Below, piece after piece: positions 1 to 11,597 of a DNA stretch of 64,000 nucleotides. Within the stretch, counting starts at the first letter, position 1; each line of letters starts with the position of its first letter. Location of the stretch: assembly GCF_036669915.1 (NCBI RefSeq), contig NC_089316.1, positions 6,116,271 through 6,180,270 on the forward strand, read 5' to 3'. This stretch comes from Pocillopora verrucosa (taxonomy: Eukaryota; Cnidaria; Anthozoa; Scleractinia; Pocilloporidae). The position numbers were made by a program, and so were the translations under genes. The notes under the pieces are model-generated. The model was given only the letters and a program-made list of their open reading frames with translations, searched no databases and was not told where the DNA came from.

Positions 1-1236
1 CAATCCCTGGATAGTTCTAAACTGAAGGATGCAGTTTCCAAGTTTTATCCCTTCTTTTATCTGGATTGCGATGACAAGATTTTTAGCAGCGTTTCTCGCA
101 CTTCTGGTAGCAGTGTTAATTCCTCACTTCAAGCTTCTTACTGCGTTCGTGGGTGGTCTTGTTTTGTCCTTTCTCGAGTACAGGGGACCTTGTCTATTAC
201 ATCTAAAACGAAAATGGCCAAGGTCATCGTTTCTTTAAATAGCTTTGGATGGAATGTTTGTGTTCTTAGGATTACTGGCCACCTTACTGTGGCGCCCTTT
301 TCTCTGATGGAGCGTTGATAACTGAGATAAGACAATACACTGTTGAGGTGTAGCATGTATACAAGCCTAGTCTTAATTGTTTGCCACCTCTTCGAGGAAA
401 ATGGGGAATTTAGGAGAGGAAACAACTAATTCCTTTGACTAGTAAGGCAAATAACCTCTCGCTAATCCAGAACTTTGTCTGAGTCAAACGTGCAATAACG
501 TGAAAAAATATATTTTCGTGATTCGTTAGACAACCACTTAGGAAGAGACACTTAAGCGTACGTCCTAACGTAATAAAATGCAGCGATAAAAGCTTCTGAT
601 CATGCATGATATCATTTACGATATTAACAATACAAGCAGATCGAAATCTGAAACTGGTGTATTCTCTACATAATTTTTACGAAAGAAATTTTACGTACTT
701 ATTCAAGTTTCGACTCGATTTCTTCCTTTTTCCAAGAGTCTACTCTTTAATATTGTTTTGAGAGAAATTCTGTAACCATGTGCACTAAACTACATAGCTG
801 AGTCGTGAACCGCAAACTTTTATTTATGCGCTATTAGCCGTCGGTAATGCGTTCTGTTTAATTCAGATATTGTTCATGCACAAATGTGTGCTCGAGTTAA
901 AAATTTTAATTTTTAAAAGACAGAAATCCGTTGATAGTAGAAGTAAAATTCACACATTCAGGCAAACCCCGTGCAACCGCCTGATACGAAAACCTAGTGG
1001 GATGAATGGGCGTGTAATTTCCGACCAAATCCAGGAGCACCAACCTCTGGGGGCTGGAGATAACTTTGCATTCAACTTGTGCTCGAAATATACAGGCATA
1101 AGTTAAGTTACGAACTTTCTTAAAGAATGTCTGAACACCTTTTAAGAGCCGAAATCACCTTTTCCAAAATAAAAATTTTAAAGTTAGAGCGCAGAGATGA
1201 ATAAATTACAACTATCGAACCTCCTGAGCCCAAAAA
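1..1236. other. Left-edge non-coding sequence
   Basis: I find no supportable gene here. Open frames are short, on both strands, and match no family I recognise. Unlike most of the window, I do not see a clear second copy of this stretch elsewhere in the array. Confidence 0.5.
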
Positions 1237-1502
1237 GGGCCTGTTTACATGGATGCGAGGGACGCCAGATAGGTGGGGTAATCCGCCTAGCTGTGGTCGA
1301 AAATAGCCCGCGTTTACGCACAATTTTACAACCCGGGATGCCGAGGTGAATTTTCTCAAGGTTGTTATCGCAATTGTAATAGAGGACTTTAGGACGTCAC
1401 TACGGCGAAATGTAGTAAAACGTCGGCGGAAAAACGTAATTTAAGAATAGGCGGGCTACCTCACCTAACTGGTGTCCGAGCCACCCCTATGTAAACAGGC
1501 CC
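1237..1502. mobile_element. MITE-like element with inverted ends
   Basis: The left end GGGCCTGTTTACAT is mirrored by ATGTAAACAGGCCC at the right end, giving about 14-bp terminal inverted repeats around a 266-bp body with no coding capacity. The body contains GGTGGGGTAA-type and CTCACCTAACTGG-type pieces that are themselves partly inverted. Short TIR elements starting GGCCTGTTTACAT are, from general knowledge, abundant in coral genomes. No clear target-site duplication is visible. Confidence 0.65.
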
Positions 1503-3315
1503 GTAATCAGCGCCATACCGGCGCAAACGTTTGGCAAACAGGAGACAGTTGCTGCTTGTCTGTCTTTACCGCACGCATGATTTTGAGATAACGACATCGT
1601 AATATGTTTTCTTTAATCGGAGTTACGGACGACTGAACAGATTGCTTAAAGCAATACAACATTTTTTATGCATTGTCGTGAAGAATATTTGTTGCTGGTG
1701 GTTTAGGTCTTATAGGTTCTTCCTTACACATGGCGTGTTTCGTTATATATACGTTGATATGAAACCTTTGGCAAAATTTGCAATTTTTTTTCAGCTTGTT
1801 TTGGTTTCTAGGTTCATATATGGGCGACAAGGGTCAACGATTTTTGTTCAATAGTTTAATGATGAAGAACCCCCAACTGCGTGTTGATTTAGTTTAAGAA
1901 CGATAGTGCAAACTGCATAATTTTTAGATCCCCGCTATAAATTAATGATTTATTCGACCCGAAATAAATCATAACCAAGCGAGAAACAGCGCAGCACCTG
2001 ACACTCGATGATTTAACAAATCGATATTCGTTTAGCGTGGACTGTACTTTTATCGACAACGATATTCGTCATCACAGTAGTCGAAATGTTGTGGACCCGC
2101 GAGGCGCAGCCCTGTGAATCCACAACAAAAACTAATTTGATTCATTACTTTTTGGATCGATCATAAATTGAAGAAGAATCTCCGCCATTTTGAAATTTGC
2201 TTAATTCACTTTACTCATTCGATTAATTGAGGAAATTGTTGATGGTCTCCCTCCCATGTGCCGACGCGCACAGACAGTTAACCTAATTCTTAGATCTCTT
2301 GAAAAACTCCACAGTACAGCTTGATGAATCTTGAAGAGCTGAGGTCAATTCCGAAAAAAAGGGGCCCATAGATTCAATTTTTGATTCGTAAGCACATAGA
2401 TCTACAAGAATCTATTACTAATAGGCGTTGTTTCCCACGCTTTTGTGAGCAGGACATAGAAAGAGTACTTGTCGCGAGCAGTTTGGCTGTTTATAGTTGC
2501 TGTCTCCACTTGATATTGAATTCCAGTTGCAGAGAGTATGAGGAGTCCCTTTGGTGAGGAGAGGTACTGAATATTTCAGTCTTTTCGATGGCAAGTTTTC
2601 CCTCTGGTTTTCACTCTCATTTGCCAATGAAATTATTAAAAAACAATTTCTACCTGGGTACCCCTATGGCGATGAGTTATCAGTGATGTGTATACTTTAA
2701 ACAGTTTTCGGCAGACTGAAAATTAGAACATTTAAAAACGTTTTCGTAAGCATTTTATTATACTTGTTTGAGTTTGAGCTCTGTGATATCAGTTCTTTTC
2801 GTCACGTGAAGTCTCTTTAATCTTTTTTACTTCTAACATTAAACTAAGATAATGATGTTGAATCAGGTGCGAATATTAGGGCTAATGTGGATGGGGGGGA
2901 GGGGAGGGAGAGGGTACATTTTTTTTAATCTGTGAAAGATTTTAAGGTCTCGCTAATCTGCTGCCTTATTAAAGAAATTCGTCTAATCTTTCCTTTTTTT
3001 CTAGTAACTCCAGGCTAAGCTTTTGAAGTTTCGATTCGTAACTTTTAACCTTTCTATGGAGTACCGGAGGAAGATTGTATATTGTATTCGATATGAATAA
3101 GATTATAGATCGAAGTTTTCTTTCATGCAAGTTTTTACTGTTATTCCCTCCCTTGTATACAATATCAAATTCTTAGCTTGGGTCACTATATTTAGCTCCT
3201 GGTACACAGCATTGCTTACAGGAGAAATCCACTCGCTTATTACTGCTAACCGAACATTTGAAATTATGCCATCGTGAATATTGACAACGCTATCACAAAA
3301 TGATTGACAATTATA
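1503..3315. repeat. Inter-gene spacer, paralogous to three other spacers
   Basis: No gene is seen. From about 1550 onward the sequence is a diverged copy of the spacers at about 17.5-19.2 kb, 31.2-34.4 kb and 58.3-59.9 kb. Shared landmarks include the stretch around 2010-2110 and the sequence following the ATTCGATATGAATAAG site at about 3090. It marks the boundary between repeat units of the gene array and lies 3' of locus A. Confidence 0.7.
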
Positions 3316-3327
3316 CATACAATCATT

Positions 3328-3500
3328 TTTATCATTATTTGTTATTATTATTGTTATTATTATTATAATTATTATTATTACTTTTAGTAGTAGTAATGGT
3401 AGTTATAGTAGTAGTAGTAGTAGTATTGTTATCAGTACATATAGTATTACTATCGTGATAATTACTATTGTTATTGGAAATATTTTCATTGTCATTCCTA
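3328..3500. repeat. ATT/AGT-rich low-complexity tract
   Basis: Runs of ATT, TAG and AGT trinucleotides lie about 230 bp downstream of the stop codon of locus A. Equivalent tracts sit at the same place 3' of C, D, E, G and H, so the tract is part of the duplicated unit rather than an independent expansion. Confidence 0.8.
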
Positions 3501-3730
3501 TTTATATTATCAAATTTCTAAGGTATATTTTAATCAATCCCTTCGCATGTTGGATTTCATCTACAAGGAGTACCTTAAGCTTTTCAGTGCAGTTAAATGG
3601 AAGCCATCAACGTAGATGATCTAGGATAGTAAATATGTACTGCTGAAACTACCAGATATCTGAAACTATCTAGTGAATCACAGGCCAAGTAAAGAGTTTT
3701 TAATGGCAAGGTTGTTGATGAACAGGTATT

Positions 3731-6700
3731 TTAACCAAGATAAAACACCTCCCAGTCATCAGGTGAGAAGTGTTGTGTACCAGACAAGATTGTGGTTGGC
3801 GTATTTGCTCCTTTTGGTGTCTCGTAGTGGCTAAGATAGGTGTATGAATATTTGTTGATGTTAGAATTATCCGAAATGTAAATGTCCCAGCCATTTCCAA
3901 ATGTTGGACCATACCCCTGATCCCTGTAAATTGCATAATGTGACTTTAAAACCATGCTCTTAAATGGATGCAGTTCCTCTTTGTTCCGTAGAGAAAATAT
4001 GAACGCATTGGGAGTGTTGCCATAAGAACCAGAAGAATCTAAAGAACAAAACGTAGGTAAAATTTAAACTAGTGCCCTGTTTGGGTAACGAAGTGTTTAA
4101 AGGGCCGCTGACTAGAACTCCGCACAGTAGAAATATCAGAGACTGGTTTACGTGCATAGTTTGGCCTTTCAAGGCATAATGAATTCGAAGTTAAATGAAA
4201 ATTTACTTACCCCATGCAATATCAGTGTATCCTCCAAACACGTACTGGCCATTTTTGATGATGGTCACAGTATGATTTTTATTGTCGCACCTTTCGTGAA
4301 AGGTTTTTACAGCCCAGCCGTGCGCGGAGGCGCGGTGGCACAGCAACCACTGAGAACTATTTCCTACAGCAGGCGACAAAAAATGTGACAGGTTGCCGAG
4401 AAAGTTTATGTTGCCCGCCAATATTGTAGAGTTGATTGACATGTCTAGGAAAAAATAACATGGTCCATAAAACTTGATTCAACCGCGTTCCTCTTACCTG
4501 AACTTCAATCCGCGAGGCAGAAAAAAATAAAAACCAAAAAGAAAAAACAAACAAACAAAACGTATATGATACTTACTACAGGAAGCTTCGCTCTTAGATT
4601 ACGCCTTGTTTGTTGGTCATTTTGCGAAAGAATTTCAAGAGACGCATATAATAACCACAATCATAATCATGATATTAATTAAAAAATAAAGAAGCCTTGA
4701 CTGTGCTCTGTTCTGTTTTAAAGCTGTTGAGAAGCGGTTAGCGCCCAAAAGAAGTAAAGGGGGAAACACGAGACGTAGTACAAATTGGCATATGGCGTGA
4801 CAGCTTTAGCTCAGCCCCGTGTTTTGTACTCTGATAGCACACGCTCTTTTAACCAATGGCAGAAAGACTGCGTATATCCGAACTTTATTTTAATAGTAAT
4901 TTAACAGTGGACATTCCATATGCACACATACATGCGCTCTTGTTTGTAACTCATTCAACAACAACAGTGGAAATTAACTAAGACTCGTTATGCCTCAGCA
5001 TTATTGTTGGTCCGTTCCATATAGATTCTACGTTTCTGCACAACATGACCGCCGATTATTTCCATAAAGGCCCTTAATAGACAAAAAGTATTTTGAACAA
5101 ACCTGATTCACATCGCTTTCCAGAAAATCCCTGTAGACATCGGCACTCGAAGCTAATGACTCCATCGATGCAAGTTCCACCGTTAAGACATGAGTCTTTC
5201 TCGCAGTGCTTGATTACTTTAAAAGAAATCAATCAAAATCAAATTAAAAAATAGAAAATAAAAAAAAAAAAGGAAAAAAATTATATAATACGCATAAAGG
5301 TTGTTTAGACATTGGGAACGTTTCAAGTGAAACTATGGATTGTGGGGTGATTTTAAGATTATTCCTTTATTCTTGTCCATTTAAATCCTAAACATCCAAT
5401 AGACAACCAAGAAGTTGTCATGTAACATTATCGTCAACACTTCCTGTGCAATTGCAACCCAAGGATCTAGATTTCATCCAAGGAATTGGCATTTCTGGCC
5501 TCGTATAATTTCATGATAATTTCCAACGTATTCGCGCTGCTTTTGGCTGAAATTTTGTACCAAAAGCATCGGTCTTGCGTTAAAGTTATGATGCAGTGCT
5601 GATGTAATTATTAATAAATGGCAGGAAATTTTTAATCTAGAACATTTAAACACCTCACCTGTTTCGCAGTCTTTCCCCTCAAATCCAATTTTGCAAACGC
5701 ACACATAGCTGTTTTTCTCGTACTGCGGTATGCAAGTGCCATAGTTTTGACAGGGTCCTCTGCTGCAAGGTGTCTAAAATGAAATTAGTAGTAAAACAAT
5801 GAGTCAACCGACAACTCTTGAACTTTGCCTCAGAAACGAGAGAGAACCTGCTCAGTAAACTAATTACTTGTATATGTTTTCAGACTCGATATGTATACAG
5901 GGCTAGTATTTATCAAGCCTATGCCCATCTTAGGTCTTTGGCGGGGAAACTACGGTACACCTGTTTATGCCAGTGCAACCCAGGCACAAACTAGTGTCAT
6001 ACAGAAATCAAGCAGTATCTGTGTGAGGCAAATTTTCCCAAGGAAAGATGACAATCACACCAAAAGAGAGATTTCGCTCCTCTTTAAAGTTTTGGAGGAG
6101 CCGAGTCACCTTCCAGCTGGATATCTCAGTGATCTTCCTTCTTCTTAGTTGAGTAACTCCCCCCTTTCTTTTTATAAAAACAACAAAATGATGATCATTT
6201 TAATAACACGAGAATTTTAAAATAGAGACAAGTAGCCATAGAATTAATGATGCTATTAATGTCAAACAATAAAGTTTTCTTTGTCAAAAAATTAAAAGAA
6301 CGAAAGAAAGATCATATGTTCAAATATGTATAAAAATAATATATAGATTTAGCCAAGCCTAAAAGCGGAGCTCGCCATTTTTTTTCCCCGTAATTTCCCC
6401 ACAATTTTTTCAGTGTTAAACATCAGATCACTCACCTGAATACTGTAATGATGAAATTTCTGGCTGATGATGACTTCGTCCGAGTTGTTGTACTTATCCG
6501 ATGGCAGCAACTCACATACGCGCGTTCCTGTTTTGGAGGCACTTGCCTCTAAGTTGTATGAAAAACACATGGGTTCCTTAAGGCAGGCAAACGCACACTC
6601 GCCGTCGTTTTTAACCTCAGCTGAATTGATCTTGCTGATGTTTAAATAGGAAAACGTTTCTTCCACCATATTCATCAGCCACATTTTGTCTGAGGATTCT

Positions 6701-6935
6701 TGATGGAGACCTTTGTTTGAAAAGGTCCAAACTTTTTTATAACCTATCACAACGAAAATGATTTGTGATTTACATAGCTCTGCTGAACGCTATTATCTCT
6801 CCAAATTACGCAAAATATGAAAGAAAACATAAAATATGGACAGTAGATTCAAATACCTTGCGAGGTATGAAGACAACGAATAAAGCAGATCAGTAAAGGC
6901 AGGCAATATCGGAGTCTAAGGCGAACCCGCTCCAT
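3731..6935 (-). CDS. Locus A: secreted PAN-EGF-EGF-TLDc protein
   Basis: Six exons, in transcript order: 6857-6935, 6436-6743, 5659-5773, 5103-5216, 4211-4444 and 3731-4038. All junctions are GT-AG, the phases agree, and the total is 1158 nt (385 residues). Residues 1-26 form a signal peptide (MERVRLRLRY then a Leu/Cys/Phe-rich core). Residues 27-129 are a PAN/apple domain with Cys at about 76, 80, 86 and 103. Two EGF modules follow (about 130-167 and 168-205; GPCQNYGTC, SCLNGGTCIDG). Residues 206-385 are a TLDc domain ([41 protein letters not shown]). TLDc is usually intracellular (OXR1, NCOA7, TBC1D24), so the secreted context is unusual. Intron 1 is 113 nt. Function unknown; the signal peptide and disulphide-rich modules point to an extracellular product. 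Confidence 0.82.
4688..4905. repeat. Intronic dispersed repeat (copy in locus A)
   Basis: This intron segment (CCTTGACTGTGCTCTGTTCT ... GAAACACGAGACGTAGTAC ... CAGCACACGCTC-like) recurs near 12470-12670, 20700-20890, 27320-27510, 35980-36140, 45300-45480 and 57730-57820. Its first half also forms one arm of the foldback element at 48044-48154. It is therefore probably a transposable-element relic that spread with the gene duplications. Confidence 0.6.
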
Positions 6936-9258
6936 AACTTGAATTGTTAAAACACCTAATTGTTATGACAGTGGTAGCCAGGTATCTCCCAATGGGTTAT
7001 GGTGCCTTGTGAGGAGGTTTTAAAGAGGATTATTTCAACCAGAAGTTTATGCCATTGGACCATAGCATATAATAATCTTTGCGTAATTTGTAAACTGATA
7101 ATGTTCAGAGGAAGTCCTTGAAGCACCTGTCTCCGTGAGACCAAAGAGTCGATATCATGATTATTGCACAACTATTTAACAAAACCACCTGCACCAGCAA
7201 AAAAAAATTCCTTGACACTTCTTTTTATTAAGAGCTGGCTAAACTTAAAATTAGCCTCATAAAGAATTTGTTTTCCTTTGAATGTTTTACAAACGTGGTC
7301 TTAGCATCTTTTATCATTGGAAAAAGCTTTCTTTCTTTTTCGAATTTCACGGCCGTGAAAAGGGCGGAAGGTGATTGATGTTTTGAAACATCAAAACATG
7401 CAGCGTAAAGCTCAGCTGGAGCCAACGGTATTTTTCGTTTCACACTGAGTCGTTTTTTCATGTGGACAACAAAACAAAGTGTCGTTTACGATCAGAGCCA
7501 AAGACCTCGCTCAATCAACAGGATTGTTTCAACTGAAGGTTTATGCCATTGGACCAGACCATGATTTAATAATCATAGCGTAATTTGTAAACTGATGTTG
7601 TTAAAAGGAAGTCGTTGAGGCACCTGTCTCCGTGAGACCAAAGATTCGATAACATGATTATTGCACAACGATTTAACAAAACCCACTGCAACTGCAAAAC
7701 AATCCCTCGACACTTTTCAATTAGGAGAATGACTTAATTGTTAAACGGGTCGAAGTAAAGCTTTTAAAATTATGAGATGTGCAACTCTAAACAAGAGCTG
7801 AAGTAGATGTTACATTCGTGCAACAATTATGTCACCGTCTGAATAATTTTTAACCGAAGCAAGCAAATTTGAATATCTTGGATATGGTAATGTTTCGCCC
7901 GTTTGCTTCAAAATTACTTGGCTACGTAGAACTCAATTGTATGACTTAAATTTAGCCTCGTAAAAATTTTTGCCCCGATTGGTTATATTCCGTGTTCTAT
8001 ACTAATATAATTTGTTTGCGCGGTATTCCATTTGCCTGCAACCTTGATTTCAATGTTCCTGCCGTGATGTTACAGTCTCTACCCAGATATCAATTATCAC
8101 CGTAATGTTACATATTCTACCATTATTATCACTTCACCACTGCTAATTATCACTTCACTGTTTCAATTCAGTACTGGATATCCAATCTTTTTTTTTGGAT
8201 TAACATAAATTTACTAACTGTTTATCAATTGAAAGACAGAGGTTCACACAATTTGAATTTTCTACCTCAATCTCGTGCTATGGGATTTTCTTTTCGTTTA
8301 TTTTGGGTTATGTTTTGTTTTGGTTAGCGTTAATTTTGTCAAATTTCGAGAGGGTGAACATAAACTTCCGTTTTACTAATTTCACAGTCGTGCAAAGGGC
8401 GGAAGACGATCGATGTTGTGAAATATCTAAACACAGCATAAGTTATTCAAAGCAGCCAACGGATGTTTTCCTTTCACAGTGGGTCGATCGTTTTTTCATG
8501 TGGACAACAAAGCCCAACTGTCGCTCACGATCAGAACCAAAGTCCTCGCTCAGATAACACTAGCTTTAGTTTGCTCATAATTTTTTACTCTCTTTCCCCT
8601 TCTTTGTAAATAAGTGCAAACAAACAAGAAAATTTGGGGTGGTTTCATTGACGCCTAAAAGACAATTCGTCGAGAGCGAAAGATAATTTCAGAAGATGCA
8701 TGCATGTAAGAGGAATTCGCTTCTAAATATTTTCGTTCCCGCAATGAAGTGTTACGCGGCATTTACAATACACATTTCATGACAAATGGCGAGGGATTTT
8801 AATTATTGGCTATGGGAACTTGTCACCATGCACGCTTTAAAAAAATGATAAATAATTTTGGTCTCTATCTTAAAAACGTTTTCAAAGAAAGGCTTTTGTC
8901 GCTTTCTCGTTGTAAAGATAACGAAAGAGGATTGGAGTCACAGAAGAAATTATAATATGATGGAAGTAAATTGAAATCAAGGTAGAAAATGAAACACATT
9001 ACGAGGGTAAATTTATGAGAAAATTAAGAATGACATTTGACCACATGCAATGTTTTCAAATGAGTAATTAAGTTTATTCATCCCAGGTTTAAGTTCTGTA
9101 TTCAGCTTCTTGTCGTCAAGCAGCGCTATTGTCTTTCAATTACGGTGATGCTTTTTATTATCAAGAGCATTTTACAGAGACTAGAGAAAGCAAGAGGAAA
9201 TGGAGTCTCCTATTCAGGAAGGGGATTATGGAGCTAGAGTTTAAAAGCATTTTGCAAA
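6936..9258. other. 5' flank of locus A, no gene seen
   Basis: This stretch matches the upstream flanks of the other loci (14.9-16.4, 23.7-25.3, 30.3-31.2, 40.9-41.9 and 47.5-48.0 kb). One piece is internally duplicated: about 7020-7150 resembles 7540-7670, and 7340-7500 resembles 8390-8560. Its short open frames lack any recognisable domain. Confidence 0.6.
7017..7060 (-). promoter_or_regulatory. Candidate core promoter of locus A
   Basis: Reading toward the gene, a CCAAT-containing stretch (GTCCAATGGC) is followed about 30 bp later by a TTTAAA box (CTCTTTAAAACC), roughly 85 bp upstream of the start codon. The block is kept upstream of other copies, for example 23740-23790 for C, and near 30380, 38320 and 47550. 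No transcript start is visible, so this is inference from conservation. Confidence 0.3.
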
Positions 9259-9265
9259 CCTCTTT

Positions 9266-9303
<38 letters not shown>

Positions 9304-9310
9304 TAATAAT
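9259..9310. repeat. (TAA)n microsatellite
   Basis: About 50 bp of ATA/TAA repeats with one interruption. The paralogous position near 42140 holds only a short AATAGTAAT tract, so the expansion is specific to this copy. Confidence 0.9.
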
Positions 9311-10426
9311 TATATGGAAATTTAGCAGTAGAAATTCCACGAGGTGGCTCTTCTTTCCACTGTTTCCATTAGAATTTAGAATATTTGTTCTTGTGGAGGG
9401 ACGAAAACCGGAGGCCGGAGAAAAACCCTCGCAGCAACGACAAGAACCAACATCAACCCAACCTACACATCAAATATAACTTTACCATTATTTGTTTTAG
9501 TCACAGCATGAAACTCATGATTTATTGAAAAACGCAACTCATTTCTTGCTCAACCCATCCGGCCCCACACACTTTCGCTTTATGATGGTTTTCAATGGGA
9601 TTACGAGTCAGTGAAACGCCCCAGGGTGATATCACAATAGTCATTATTTATTTTCTTCTGTGGCTCACTTCAGTTTAGGAAATTTAATCAAACTGACCTT
9701 CTGTTTTGCTGGTAGAAAACAACAGTTCAGCAATCAGCTCTAGGCATGCCATCCTTTAAACGCTTTTGTTTGCTCATGTCTTCTTGTGAATAGGCCCCCA
9801 ATGAGGAAATAAATCAACGTTATTGAATAATTGGAAGTGTAGCTTCACAACAATCCTACATAAGAGACTCCTGCTCCATGCATAAGCCGATTCCAAACTT
9901 TTGGCAACTTTTACATTTAACAAGAAATTGGAATAGAAGTAACACGTGTCCTCAAAATAGGTGTAATACATTCCCTGTAAATTTTGGTCAAATTATTCTC
10001 AGATATTATTTTGATAAGCATTCAATAAAAACAGGACAAGTCAAAGAGGGCGCCAAGAGAAGGGATATGAAATTTATTTTACACACTTTACAGAATTCTA
10101 CACGAAAGAACTATCACTTTTTACAGTTGACAGAAGTAACTTATTAAAGCAAGTACAATACAAGCTGAAAGAATAACATTTCTCGTGAAGATTACTCTTT
10201 TATTATGCAAAGCCTTACATAATCAGGCCTTCTAAATATGCCACATATGAAAAGTTTTCAATATGAAGAATTAAATACCGTCAGAGGAGTTTTCAGTTGC
10301 CCTACCTATAGTTCTATTTATCTTTAGTCGATCGAGCCGTCGACTGCGAGATATGACGCACTCACACGCACTTATTTCTACTTATCACACACGAGAATGC
10401 AGTTTGCGTGAGGTTCATTCCATTGA

Positions 10427-10577
10427 ACATTCGGATCAATATCAGTATCTGGGTAACTGTCCACCTACCCCTCCCCTAACCCAACATTAACCCCACCTTG
10501 TTATCAATTGACTATTGTTGAGTTAGGGGAGGGGTAGTTGAGCAGTTGCCCAGATACTGATATTAATCCGAACATTC
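10427..10577. mobile_element. Foldback MITE
   Basis: An imperfect hairpin: GAACATTCGGATCAATATCA on the left mirrors TGATATTAATCCGAACATTC on the right. It continues through CAGTATCTGGGTAACTG and CTACCCCTCCCCTAAC, which pair with GTTAGGGGAGGGGTAG and CAGTTGCCCAGATACTG. Only a short loop separates the arms. The element family is, from general knowledge, very common in coral genomes. It is absent from the paralogous region near 43.3 kb. Confidence 0.75.
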
Positions 10578-11007
10578 TGAGCTAAGAATAAAGAAATGGG
10601 GAAAGAAGAGAGAAAATACAGCTCTGATTCAAATTAATAAACGTAAACCGTTTTATCAAGTTTTTTTGTTTTGTTTTCAGGAATGAGTTAGGGCCTTGGA
10701 ATTTTAACCAGCAATAGTTAAAAGTCTAAGATAGCCGTTTAAGACAGCCAGCAATAAGTGAGGATTTTATATCCACAAATGTCATCAAGGTCACTGCACA
10801 AAAAGAACTCTGGAAAACTTCAGTCCTTGAAATGTTTTGAACTCAAATTTGCTGTTGCTGACAGCCAAATAGAACGGGGAAATACGATATTATGTAAGAT
10901 GGAACGGCCCTCCCCAACTGGAATAATGCATTTCTATAAAATGCCTATGAACACTTTATCTCCCCCATCCGTTATAAGAGACTCCACTCCATTTGTAAGC
11001 CGATCTC

Positions 11008-11140
11008 CATGACAGGACGGAAAATGTGTGCACTGTAAGTACCTCCCGTTGTCCCATACAAAGCCTTAGAAAACTTTTCTAACGGTTTGTATGGGACAAC
11101 GGGAGGTACTTACAGTGCACGCATTTTCCGTCCTGTCATG
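11008..11140. mobile_element. Near-perfect foldback insertion
   Basis: The arms CATGACAGGACGGAAAATG ... GTACCTCCCGTTGTCCCATA and their reverse complement enclose a loop of about 23 bp, with about 55 bp per arm. The duplicated segment near 43580 reads straight through the insertion point (CCGATCTCACATTCCC), so an empty site is preserved within this window. Confidence 0.8.
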
Positions 11141-11597
11141 CATTCCCTATGACCTTTTCCGCTGACGATAACGGGAATTTATGTGACAAACAGCTCGAGG
11201 CCTCAAAGGAGCTGTGACACTTTCTCTAAAATTATCCGTCAAATTTGAATAAATGAATCACAAATAAGTCCAACCTCTTTCAGAAGGGCATTTATTGAGA
11301 ACAACTCTAGGATCTCTGGCGACAGAGAAAGTCAAAGACACCGCAAAGTTACGATAGATGCACTTAATTACACGAGCATCAAAATTACATCGTCTTTCAT
11401 CATATACTGATTGGATTAGCTGCTAATTGAAGGAACTAAAATAAATATAATACCTGCTGAGAGAATAGCGTTTCTCATAAATTTTACTGGTATAATTCTG
11501 CAAAGTGTTGATCAGGCCTCCTTAGTATTCTAAATGAAAAATCTTAAAAAGAGATGAACTGTTCAAAAGTTGTTTCATTCTTGACGTGTTTGTGTCT

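Larger units (their letters stand above)
9311..11597. other. Flank duplicated at 42.2-44.05 kb
   Basis: No gene found. The sequence runs parallel to about 42200-44050, with two foldback insertions that the other copy lacks (10427-10577 and 11008-11140). It connects the 5' flank of locus A to the degraded D8C exon of locus B. Confidence 0.6.

Noticed and set aside
4152..4388. Plus-strand frames opposite TLDc exon 5 in several loci
   Set aside because: Shadow of the real minus-strand exon, whose splice sites and TLDc motifs are clear.
5891..6148. Plus-strand frame of 85 codons in intron 2 of A, repeated in C and D (21828-22085, 28394-28651)
   Set aside because: It lies antisense in an intron and recurs only because the introns were duplicated recently. 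No domain, no splice context, and the equivalent in B, E and F is broken.
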